From positions 248,001 to 312,000 of the forward strand of contig NZ_CAJQZC010000004.1 in NCBI RefSeq assembly GCF_907164555.1: 64,000 nt of DNA, written 5' to 3'. Position numbers and translations under genes: made by a program. Positions 37,066-44,278 of the stretch are shown here, one piece after another (the stretch's first letter is position 1; each line of letters begins with the position of its first letter). Source of the DNA: Paraburkholderia saeva. GTDB lineage: Bacteria; Pseudomonadota; Gammaproteobacteria; Burkholderiales; Burkholderiaceae. The notes beneath the pieces were generated by a model. It worked only from the letters and a program-made list of their open reading frames with translations, ran no database searches and was not told the DNA's origin.

Positions 37066-37845
37066 ATGAAATCGATTCGCTCCATTCTGTTGATCGGCCT
37101 GCTGCAGGCCGCCGCTGCAACTTCGGCGTTCGCGGCCGACGGCCTTGCACAGATCAAGTCGGCCGGCGTCTTCAAGATTGGCACGGAAGGCACGTACGCG
37201 CCGTTCACGTTCCATGACGCGTCGAACCAGCTGACGGGCTTCGACGTCGAGATCGGCCGCGCGATCGCGCAGCGCCTTGGCGTGAAGGCCGAATTCGTCG
37301 AAGGCAAATGGGACGGCCTGATTGCTGGCCTCGACGCAAACCGTTATGACGCCGTCATCAACGAAGTGTCGATTACCGATGCCCGCAAGGCGAAGTACGA
37401 TTTCTCGAGCCCGTACATCACGTCGCACGCGGCGCTGATCGTGCGCTCGGACAACACGACCATCAAGACGTTCGACGACCTGAAGGGCAAGAAGTCGGCG
37501 AACACGCTGACCAGCAACTTCGGCAAGATCGCGCTCGCGCATGGCGCGGAAGTGGTTGCCGTACAGGGCTTCAACGAATCGGTCGACCTGCTGACGTCGG
37601 GCCGCGTCGATGCGACGGTAAACGACTCGCTGTCGTTCCTCGATTTCAAGAAGCACAAGCCGGACGCGAAGGTGAAAATCGCCGCGCTGGATAACTCTGC
37701 CGACAGCGACCAGTCGGGTGTCCTGATCCGCAAGGGCAATCCGGAACTGCAGGCCGCGATCAACAAGGCGCTCGCCGACATGAAGGCTGACGGGACTTAC
37801 GACAAGATCTCGATCAAGTACTTCGGTAAAGACGTTTCCAAGTAA
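37066..37845 (+). CDS. Polar amino acid ABC transporter, periplasmic binding protein
   Basis: The 259-residue protein has a signal peptide (cleavage at AFAADG) and a type-2 binding fold typical of polar amino acid uptake: FKIGTEGTYAPFTFHDASNQLTGFDVEIGRAIAQRLGV, then WDGLIAGLDANRYDAVINEVSIT and FDDLKGKKSANTLTSNFGK. The WDGLIAGL and YDAVIN motifs resemble FliY/TcyJ cystine-binding proteins, so cystine is the best guess. It is the first gene of a three-gene transporter operon. Confidence 0.92.
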   Translation: MKSIRSILLIGLLQAAAATSAFAADGLAQIKSAGVFKIGTEGTYAPFTFHDASNQLTGFDVEIGRAIAQRLGVKAEFVEGKWDGLIAGLDANRYDAVINEVSITDARKAKYDFSSPYITSHAALIVRSDNTTIKTFDDLKGKKSANTLTSNFGKIALAHGAEVVAVQGFNESVDLLTSGRVDATVNDSLSFLDFKKHKPDAKVKIAALDNSADSDQSGVLIRKGNPELQAAINKALADMKADGTYDKISIKYFGKDVSK

Positions 37846-37868
37846 CGCAAGCGAAGCGAGCCTGAATC

Positions 37869-38549
37869 ATGCCGGCATGGCTGCATTTGATGGGTGAGTC
37901 GCTCTGGCCCCTGCTGTACGCGGGGCTGGTGTTTACCGTGCCGCTCACCCTGATTTCCTTCGTGCTGGGTCTCGCGCTGGCGTTTGCCGTCGCACTGATC
38001 CGGCTGTTCGGACCCGCCTGGTCCGTTGCCGCCGTGCGGTTTTACGTCTGGCTGATTCGCGGCTCGCCGCTGCTCGTGCAGCTGTTTGTGATTTTCTACG
38101 GCTTGCCCAACGTCGGCATCGTGCTCGATCCGCTGACGGCGGCCATCATCGGTTTTTCGCTGAACGTCGGCGCCTACAATTCCGAGGTGATCCGCGGCGT
38201 CATCGAGTCGATCCCGAAAGGGCAGTGGGAAGCGGCGTACTCGATGGGGATGACGCGTGGCCAGGCGCTGCGTCGCGCGATCCTGCCGCAGGCGGCGCGC
38301 GTGGCGCTGCCGCCGCTGTCGAACTCGTTCATCGCGCTCGTGAAAGACACGTCGCTCGCTGCTGTGCTGACCGTGCCGGAGATTTTCCAGGCCGCGCAGC
38401 GCATCGCGTCGGTGACGTATGAGCCGCTCATCCTGTACACGGAAGCGGCGTTGATCTATCTGGTCTTCAGTTCGGTGCTGTCGTCGGCGCAGGTCAGGCT
38501 CGAACGACGCTTCGGGCGCCACGCGCTTTTTACGGGTGGTAACGGATGA
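37869..38549 (+). CDS. Amino acid ABC transporter permease
   Basis: The 226-residue inner membrane protein has about five hydrophobic segments and the EAA loop EAAYSMGMTRGQALRRAILPQAARVALPPLSNSFIALVKDTSLAA, which docks on the ATPase. It opens with the HisM-type segment LWPLLYAGLVFTVPLTLISFVLGLALA. It begins 23 bases after the binding protein gene and overlaps the ATPase start by four bases. The closest characterised relatives would be the cystine permeases TcyL/YecS. Confidence 0.94.
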   Translation: MPAWLHLMGESLWPLLYAGLVFTVPLTLISFVLGLALAFAVALIRLFGPAWSVAAVRFYVWLIRGSPLLVQLFVIFYGLPNVGIVLDPLTAAIIGFSLNVGAYNSEVIRGVIESIPKGQWEAAYSMGMTRGQALRRAILPQAARVALPPLSNSFIALVKDTSLAAVLTVPEIFQAAQRIASVTYEPLILYTEAALIYLVFSSVLSSAQVRLERRFGRHALFTGGNG

Positions 38550-39313
38550 TCAAGCTCCAGAAAATCGAAAAGTATTTCGGCGATCACCGGGTGTTGAGCT
38601 CGGTCGATCTGGCGCTCGCGCCGGGCAACGTCACCGCGTTGATCGGTCCGTCGGGCAGCGGCAAGAGCACGCTCCTGCGCTGTGTGAACCTGCTGGAGAT
38701 CCCCGAAGTCGGCACGCTCGAACTCGGCGACCAGCGGCTCGAATTCAGCCGCACCGAAAAGCCGTCGCGCGATGCGGTGCTCGCCATCCGCCGGCGCACC
38801 GGCATGGTGTTCCAGAACTTCCAGCTGTTTCCGCATCGCACGGTCATTGAGAACGTGATGGAAGGGCTCATCACCGTGCAGAAGTGGGATGTCGAGCGCG
38901 CCCGCAAGCGGGCGCACGAACTGCTGACGAAAGTCGGCATTGCCCACAAATCGGACGCGTGGCCTTCGACGCTCTCCGGCGGCCAGCAGCAGCGCGTCGC
39001 GATTGCGCGGGCGCTGGCGCCTTCGCCGGACGTGCTGCTGTGCGACGAGCCGACCTCGGCACTCGATCCGGGCCTTGCCGCCGAAGTCGTCGACGTGCTG
39101 CGTCAACTCGCGAAAGAAGGCATGACGATGCTGATGGCGACGCATGACCTGCGGCTTGCGGCATCGATTGCGCGCGACGTCGTGTTCCTGACCGACGGCG
39201 TCGTGGTCGAAGCGGGGCCGGCGCGCGATATCTTCACGCGCCCAGGCCGGCCGGAAACGGCCAGCTTCGTGTCCACGCTCACGCAGAAGCTCCCGGATAG
39301 CTGGGACGACTGA
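38546..39313 (+). CDS. Amino acid ABC transporter ATP-binding protein
   Basis: The 255-residue ATPase has Walker A GPSGSGKST (about residue 32), Q-loop VFQNFQLFPH, signature LSGGQQQRVAIARAL, Walker B VLLCDEPTSALD and the H-loop MATHD. These match GlnQ/TcyN-type subunits. The start ATG overlaps the permease stop (ATGA). It completes the uptake system and ends just before the convergent methyltransferase-like gene. Confidence 0.95.
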   Translation: MIKLQKIEKYFGDHRVLSSVDLALAPGNVTALIGPSGSGKSTLLRCVNLLEIPEVGTLELGDQRLEFSRTEKPSRDAVLAIRRRTGMVFQNFQLFPHRTVIENVMEGLITVQKWDVERARKRAHELLTKVGIAHKSDAWPSTLSGGQQQRVAIARALAPSPDVLLCDEPTSALDPGLAAEVVDVLRQLAKEGMTMLMATHDLRLAASIARDVVFLTDGVVVEAGPARDIFTRPGRPETASFVSTLTQKLPDSWDD

Positions 39314-39338
39314 TCGCGCTCCAGGTTTGCCTGCGCAG

Positions 39339-39359
39339 GCCGGCGCTCAGTGCGCCGGC
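39339..39359. terminator. Hairpin between convergent ABC and methyltransferase-like genes
   Basis: GCCGGCGC pairs with GCGCCGGC across a five-base loop. It overlaps the stop codon of the minus-strand gene. There is no T-run, so termination is only probable. Confidence 0.45.
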
Positions 39360-40258
39360 TTCACAAACCTCAATGTCATCCGGTCCGATTCGCCGATCGC
39401 CGCAAAGCGCGCGCGATCGGTGTCGCCGCCTCTATACGTCGGCGGCAGCGACCAGACCCCGTTCGGGTAATCCTTCGTATCGCGCGGGTTGCTGTTGATC
39501 TCGCTCTTTCCCGCCAGCACGAATCCGGCCGCTTCTGCGTGCTGGATCACATAAGCCTCCGTCACGTAACCCGTCTCGATCATCGTCGGAAGCGGCGTGC
39601 CTGGCCGCGCGCGGTGTTCCTCGACGCCCATCACGCCGCCCGGTTTCAGCACCCCATAGAACGCCCGCAGGTTCGCGTCGATCTGGCCGTCTTCGATCCA
39701 GTTGTGAATGTTGCGGAACGTCAGCACGCGGTCGACGGAGTCGTTCGCCGGAAAACCGCTGAATGCCCCGTCGCGCAGTGTGCCGTCGACAACCTTGCCG
39801 TAGACCGACGGCGTCGCCGCGAGCTTTTTCTCGAACGCCTCCCGATTGGCCTGTTGTTCGGCCGCGGCCGCGGGTTGCGGGCTTTCGTACTGCGCCTCAT
39901 AGAGCGTTCCGCTGTCGTGCAGCCAGGGCGCGAGGATGTCGGTGTACCAGCCGCCACCCGGCGCGATCTCCAGCACTGTTTGCGTCGGCTCGACTGTGAA
40001 GAACTCGAGCGTCTCCTTCGGATGCCGGTAGACGTCGCGCGCTTTCGCCTTCGCCGTGCGTTGCGGATTCGCGATCGCCGCGTCGAGCGTGGCCGACGCG
40101 GCGCCCGCGGCCGCACTCGAACCGGGGTCGGTGGCCGTCGCGGAAATCGGGCCACCTGCCGTGCATGAAGCAAGCATCAAGGCGGCGGCGAGTGTGAGGG
40201 TCGCGCAACGTAGTGTGCGAACCGGGGAGGAGAGCGGGGGTGAGGAGCGGGTCGTCAT
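39347..40258 (-). CDS. Exported lipoprotein with a class I methyltransferase fold
   Basis: The 303-residue protein has a lipoprotein signal (LTLAAALMLASCTAGG, lipobox LASC) followed by an Ala/Ser linker and a Rossmann methyltransferase domain. The SAM-loop-like motif is VLEIAPGGGWYTDILAPWL, and VLTFRNIHNWIEDGQI and VLKPGGVMGVEEHR are the usual later motifs. An exported protein would not meet cytoplasmic SAM, so its activity is puzzling; related exported proteins occur widely in proteobacteria without a known job. I chose the ATG at 40258, where the signal begins MTTRSSPP. It is a single-gene unit. Confidence 0.82.
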   Translation of the reverse strand: MTTRSSPPLSSPVRTLRCATLTLAAALMLASCTAGGPISATATDPGSSAAAGAASATLDAAIANPQRTAKAKARDVYRHPKETLEFFTVEPTQTVLEIAPGGGWYTDILAPWLHDSGTLYEAQYESPQPAAAAEQQANREAFEKKLAATPSVYGKVVDGTLRDGAFSGFPANDSVDRVLTFRNIHNWIEDGQIDANLRAFYGVLKPGGVMGVEEHRARPGTPLPTMIETGYVTEAYVIQHAEAAGFVLAGKSEINSNPRDTKDYPNGVWSLPPTYRGGDTDRARFAAIGESDRMTLRFVKPAH

Positions 40259-40296
40259 GGGGACATTATCCGCCTTAAGGGAATCCGTCTGCACGC

Positions 40297-40557
40297 GCGG
40301 GCGAACAGAGTCGCGGCATCGAGCAGGTCAACCTGACGATCACGCAGATGGACGAAGTGACGCAACAGAACGCCGCGCTCGTCGAGCAGGCAACGGCTGC
40401 GTCGAAGTCGCTGGAAGCGCAGGGACGCCAGCTCGACGAAACGGTCGCGACGTTCCGTCTGCCGGCTGAAAAGAGCACGGCGGATGCATCGCTCGGCGGT
40501 CACGGGCAGGGACGCCGTTCCAGTGCACCGCTTCAATATCGCGAAGCGAACGGTTGA
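40297..40557 (+). pseudogene. C-terminal remnant of a methyl-accepting chemotaxis protein
   Basis: Only the tail of an MCP is left: EQSRGIEQVN, then QMDEVTQQNAALVEQATAASKSLEAQG and a Pro/Ser-poor end to the stop at 40555-40557. A normal receptor is about 500 residues or more; here the sensor, HAMP and most of the signalling coiled coil are missing, and the sequence breaks off just upstream, about 40 bases from the start of the divergent lipoprotein gene. There is no start codon in context except an internal ATG at 40348. This looks like the scar of a deletion. Confidence 0.8.
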
Positions 40558-40729
40558 TGCAGTAGGCGCTCAACCAGCCGGATGAGGAAAAGCGCGTCGC
40601 ACACGATGCGGCGCGTTTTATTTCCGTAACATCCGCGCCTGAAAAGCGCATGGAAAAAGAGTAGACCGCGCACGTGATTTCCATCGCCTACACTGGATGA
40701 GTCGATCCACGATAATGAAGGAGTCGGAC

Positions 40730-41044
40730 ATGTCGCGACCATCCCGTCTGTTGCCATCCCTCATTTTTGTCGCGCTGTGTGCTGCGACAGGATCGGCCTT
40801 CGCGCAGGGGCTTTCCGTGCCCGACGACATGAGTCTGCCGGTCAACAACCCGAAGCTCATGCCACAGGCGCCGCGTGGCAGCGAATATCCGTCGCATGGC
40901 AACCAGCAGGCCGGTGAAATGAACCTGAATCCGACCGACCCGCGCGCGCAACTCGTCAACGGTTTGCCTAACAATGCGCAGGCGGGCGGCTACGGTGCGC
41001 CGCTTGCGGGCGTGCGGACTTACGCGCAGCCAGCCGGACAGTGA
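40730..41044 (+). CDS. Small exported protein of unknown function
   Basis: The 104-residue protein has a clear signal peptide (LLPSLIFVALCAATGSAFAQG) and a mature part of about 80 residues rich in Pro, Asn and Gly with no cysteine. I do not recognise it. The ATG at 40730 is favoured by GAAGGAG at 40717-40723. It is a free-standing gene between the MCP remnant and the topoisomerase gene. Confidence 0.75.
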   Translation: MSRPSRLLPSLIFVALCAATGSAFAQGLSVPDDMSLPVNNPKLMPQAPRGSEYPSHGNQQAGEMNLNPTDPRAQLVNGLPNNAQAGGYGAPLAGVRTYAQPAGQ

Positions 41045-41164
41045 TACAGAAGCAAGCGGCGTTGCGTTGCCAGTTGCGGCGGCGGTATGGCAGGCACACG
41101 GCGTGCTACTTCCGGGCAATGACGGACGGCATCATGCTGTCTCGCATTGACGGGGTCCAGTGTC

Positions 41165-42457
41165 ATGCCGCTTTCCAGACAATCCGCACATTCACCGGCC
41201 AGAAGCGCGAAGAGCGCCGACCCATCCACGGCACGCGCTGATGAGCTTCCGCCCGGCCTTCGCTACGTCAGCGATACAAACCCGGGATGCACCCGTAAAC
41301 GCGTCGGTGACCACTTCGTCTATTTCGATCGCGACGGCAAGCGCATCCGCGACGCCGCAGAAATCGCGCGCATCAACGCGCTCGCCGTGCCGCCTGCCTA
41401 TACGAATGTGTGGATATGCGCCGACCCGCGCGGCCATCTGCAGGCGACGGGACGCGACGCGCGCGGCCGCAAGCAGTATCGCTATCACCCGCGCTGGCGC
41501 GAGACGCGCGACGCCACCAAATATGACCGGATGCAGGCATTCGGTGAGGCGCTGCCGAAGATCCGCGCGCGCGTCGCCCGCGACCTCGGTCTGCCCGGCA
41601 TGCCGCGCGACAGGCTGGTGGCGACCGTCGTGCGTCTGCTCGATACGACGCTGATCCGCGTCGGTAGCGCGGAGTATGCGCGCGACAACCGTTCGTACGG
41701 ACTGACGACGCTCTGCAAAAAGCACCTCCACGTGAAGGCCGGTCTTGTGCGGTTCCGCTTTCGCGGCAAGAGCGGCATCGAACACGACGTCGAGATCGAC
41801 GACCCGCGCGTCACGCGGATCATCCGGCGCTGCATGGATTTGCCGGGGCAGGAACTGTTCCAGTACATCGACGACGACGGCGCGCGGCACGTCATCGGCT
41901 CGGCGGACATCAACGACTATCTGCGCGAGGTAAGCGGCGCCGACTTCACGGCGAAGGATTACCGCACATGGGCTGCGAGCGTCTACACGTTGCGCGCGCT
42001 GCGTCAGCACACGCTGACGGACGCGGCCGGATCGCGCCGGCATCTGCTCGCGACGATCAAGGACTGCGCCGCGCTGCTACGCAATACGCCGGCCGTGTGC
42101 CGGCGTTGCTATATTCATCCGGTCATCGTCGAGGCGTTCGAAAACGCCGGGTTGGACGACATCCGTGTGCCAGCGCGCCGGTGGGGATTGCGTGCGGATG
42201 AAGGCGCGTTTGCCGCGCTGCTCGCGCACAACGCCCGGCGCGCAAGACGCGAGGCGAAGGCAGCGCTCGCGCCGAAACGGGTGAACGGCGTGGGGCGCGC
42301 GAACGGAGCGAAAGCCGGTGCCAAAACCGCAAACGGATCGAACGGGGCGGCTGGGGGCGAGACACGCGAGTCGGACCGCGTCGTGAAGCTGCTGGCGAAA
42401 TCGCGCAGCGTACGGGCGAAACCGGCTCCGGCAGGCGGGCGTCGTCAGGCGGCGTAA
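41165..42457 (+). CDS. DNA topoisomerase IB
   Basis: The 430-residue protein matches bacterial (poxvirus-like) type IB topoisomerases, which nick and reseal one DNA strand. The N-terminal domain has PPGLRYVSDTNPGCTRKRVGDHFVYF and the ARINALAVPPAYTNVWI segment. The catalytic domain has the active-site region RVGSAEYARDNRSYGLTTL, KHL and AARLR-like stretches, and the nucleophile Tyr in RRCYIHPVIVEAF. A Lys/Ala/Gly-rich tail of about 70 residues follows (KRVNGVGRANGAKAG and on) and is likely unstructured and DNA-binding. I chose the ATG at 41165; a TTG six codons upstream is possible. Confidence 0.9.
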   Translation: MPLSRQSAHSPARSAKSADPSTARADELPPGLRYVSDTNPGCTRKRVGDHFVYFDRDGKRIRDAAEIARINALAVPPAYTNVWICADPRGHLQATGRDARGRKQYRYHPRWRETRDATKYDRMQAFGEALPKIRARVARDLGLPGMPRDRLVATVVRLLDTTLIRVGSAEYARDNRSYGLTTLCKKHLHVKAGLVRFRFRGKSGIEHDVEIDDPRVTRIIRRCMDLPGQELFQYIDDDGARHVIGSADINDYLREVSGADFTAKDYRTWAASVYTLRALRQHTLTDAAGSRRHLLATIKDCAALLRNTPAVCRRCYIHPVIVEAFENAGLDDIRVPARRWGLRADEGAFAALLAHNARRARREAKAALAPKRVNGVGRANGAKAGAKTANGSNGAAGGETRESDRVVKLLAKSRSVRAKPAPAGGRRQAA

Positions 42458-42521
42458 ACGCCTGGCACGCGATCGAACCCGCAAGTCTCCGGGCAAAGCA
42501 GCGCAGTGATCCTGCTATGAT

Positions 42522-42541
42522 AGCTGTATATATATACAGCT
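42522..42541. promoter_or_regulatory. Perfect LexA (SOS) box before the FAN1-like gene
   Basis: CTGTATATATATACAG at 42524-42539 fits CTGT-N8-ACAG exactly, and the 20 bases 42522-42541 are a perfect palindrome. It ends only nine bases before the ATG at 42551, so it must overlap the promoter or the transcription start, and LexA bound here would block the operon. Confidence 0.92.
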
Positions 42542-42550
42542 TTTCTGTGC

Positions 42551-44278
42551 ATGCCTGTGCCAACGCTTTCGCCCGATCTTCCCGATCCGCACTATTACCT
42601 GCGTAACTTCCAGCGCGCGCTCGCATGGATCGGCGAGCGTTACGACGACCTGTTCGATACCGCCGAGCGGGAATTCCTGCGCACGTTCGGCACGCTGCCG
42701 GAGGCGTCGCAGGCCCTCCTCGTGCGCATGCTGATGCGAAAGGGGCCGCTCTTTCGCTCAAGCCGTCTCGTGTACGAGGAAATCGGTTGCGCGCTCGATG
42801 CGGCGGGTCCGCTGGTCGCACGCGGGTGGGTCGATTCCGATCCCGTTCTGACACTCGATGAACTCTTCGGGCTCGTCACGCGTCCGGAACTCACGCGTCT
42901 GTTTCCCGAACTGTCGACGAAATCCGCGACCCGCAAGGCCGGTTTGCTCGCGGCGCTGCGCGAGCACTACGACGAGGCGCGCCGGTTTTCGGCGTGGTGT
43001 CCGGAGTCTGGCGAGCGCGCGTTGTGCGTCACGGTCGCGCCGCTGTGCGATCGTCTGCGACTGATGTTCTTCGGCAACCTGCACCAGGACTGGTCGGAAT
43101 TCGTGCTCGCCGATCTGGGCGTGTACCAGTACGAGCGTGTCGTGTTCGAGCCGTCGTCGCGGGCGTTTCAGCAACGCGCCGACGTCGACGTGTTTCTCGC
43201 GCTGCACGCATGTCGCGAGCAGCTCGAGGCGTTTTCCGCCGCGAGCGGCGAACCGGAGCAAGCCGGTGCGCTCGATCGCCTGCTGGAGGCGGTCAACGCA
43301 TGCAGCAGCGCGAATCCGTGGCTCGAAACGCGTCGCGCGAAGCTGCTGTTCCAGATTGGCCATGACGCGGAGCGCCGGCATGACTGGGCGGCGGCGCTGG
43401 CCGTGTACGGGCGCAGCACCTGGCCCGGGGCGCGGCATCGCAGGATGCGTGCGTTCGAGCGCAGCGGCCAGTTCGAAGCGGCACTGGCGCTCGCGAGAGA
43501 GGCGGCCGCGTCGCCGGAGAGCGAGGCGGAGAGCCAGCGCGTCGCCCGAATGATGCCGCGTCTGCAACGCCAGCTCGGCCATACGGTTGCGCGCGCAACG
43601 AGGGCGAAATCCGTGGCGCGTAGCGAACTCGTTTTGCCGCGACCCGTCGTGCCACAAGCGGTGGAATACGTCGTGCGCGATCACCTGGGTAGCGACGATG
43701 CGCCGGTTCATTTCGTCGAGAACGGTCTCATCAATTCGCTCTTCGGGCTGCTGTGCTGGGACGCGATTTTCGCAGCGATCCCAGGTGCATTTTTCCACCC
43801 GTTCCAGCGCGGTCCGGCCGATCTGCACGCGGCGGATTTCCACGTGCGTCGCGCCACGCTCTTCGACGCCTGTTTTGCGCAACTCGATAACGCCACGTAC
43901 CGCGACGCGATCCTGCATCGCTTCGAGACGAAGTTCGGCGTGCAGTCCCCGTTCGTGTTCTGGGGGCTCGTTACGTCTGAACTGCTGACGCTCGCGCTCG
44001 ACTGTCTGCCCGCGCAGCATCTGAAGCGCTGGTTCGAGCGGCTCCTCGCCGATATCCGCAGTAACCGCTCGGGCCTGCCCGATCTGATCCGCTTCTGGCC
44101 TGCCGAACGTCGCTACGAACTGATCGAGGTGAAAGGGCCGGGCGACCGTCTGCAGGACAACCAGATCCGCTGGCTCGAGTACTGCGTGCAGCACGGCATG
44201 CCCGTTCGCGTGGTCGATGTGCGATGGGCCGAAGAGGCGGCGACGCTCGCACCCGGCGCTCGCGGCGTGTCCGCATGA
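42551..44278 (+). CDS. FAN1-like VRR-NUC structure-specific nuclease
   Basis: The 575-residue protein matches bacterial homologues of Fanconi-associated nuclease 1. Residues 1-100 (YYLRNFQRALAWIGERYDDLF and LLVRMLMRKGPLFRSSRLVYEEIG) are the SAP-like DNA-binding part, the middle is helical and TPR-like, and the C-terminal VRR-NUC domain has the PD-(D/E)xK site: Asp511 (GLPDLI), Glu526 and Lys528 (IEVKGPGD), with a Q-x-W helix after it (DNQIRWLEYC). FAN1 cuts 5' flaps and helps unhook interstrand crosslinks. No Shine-Dalgarno is visible. Its stop overlaps the helicase ATG, and a LexA box precedes it. Confidence 0.92.
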   Translation: MPVPTLSPDLPDPHYYLRNFQRALAWIGERYDDLFDTAEREFLRTFGTLPEASQALLVRMLMRKGPLFRSSRLVYEEIGCALDAAGPLVARGWVDSDPVLTLDELFGLVTRPELTRLFPELSTKSATRKAGLLAALREHYDEARRFSAWCPESGERALCVTVAPLCDRLRLMFFGNLHQDWSEFVLADLGVYQYERVVFEPSSRAFQQRADVDVFLALHACREQLEAFSAASGEPEQAGALDRLLEAVNACSSANPWLETRRAKLLFQIGHDAERRHDWAAALAVYGRSTWPGARHRRMRAFERSGQFEAALALAREAAASPESEAESQRVARMMPRLQRQLGHTVARATRAKSVARSELVLPRPVVPQAVEYVVRDHLGSDDAPVHFVENGLINSLFGLLCWDAIFAAIPGAFFHPFQRGPADLHAADFHVRRATLFDACFAQLDNATYRDAILHRFETKFGVQSPFVFWGLVTSELLTLALDCLPAQHLKRWFERLLADIRSNRSGLPDLIRFWPAERRYELIEVKGPGDRLQDNQIRWLEYCVQHGMPVRVVDVRWAEEAATLAPGARGVSA

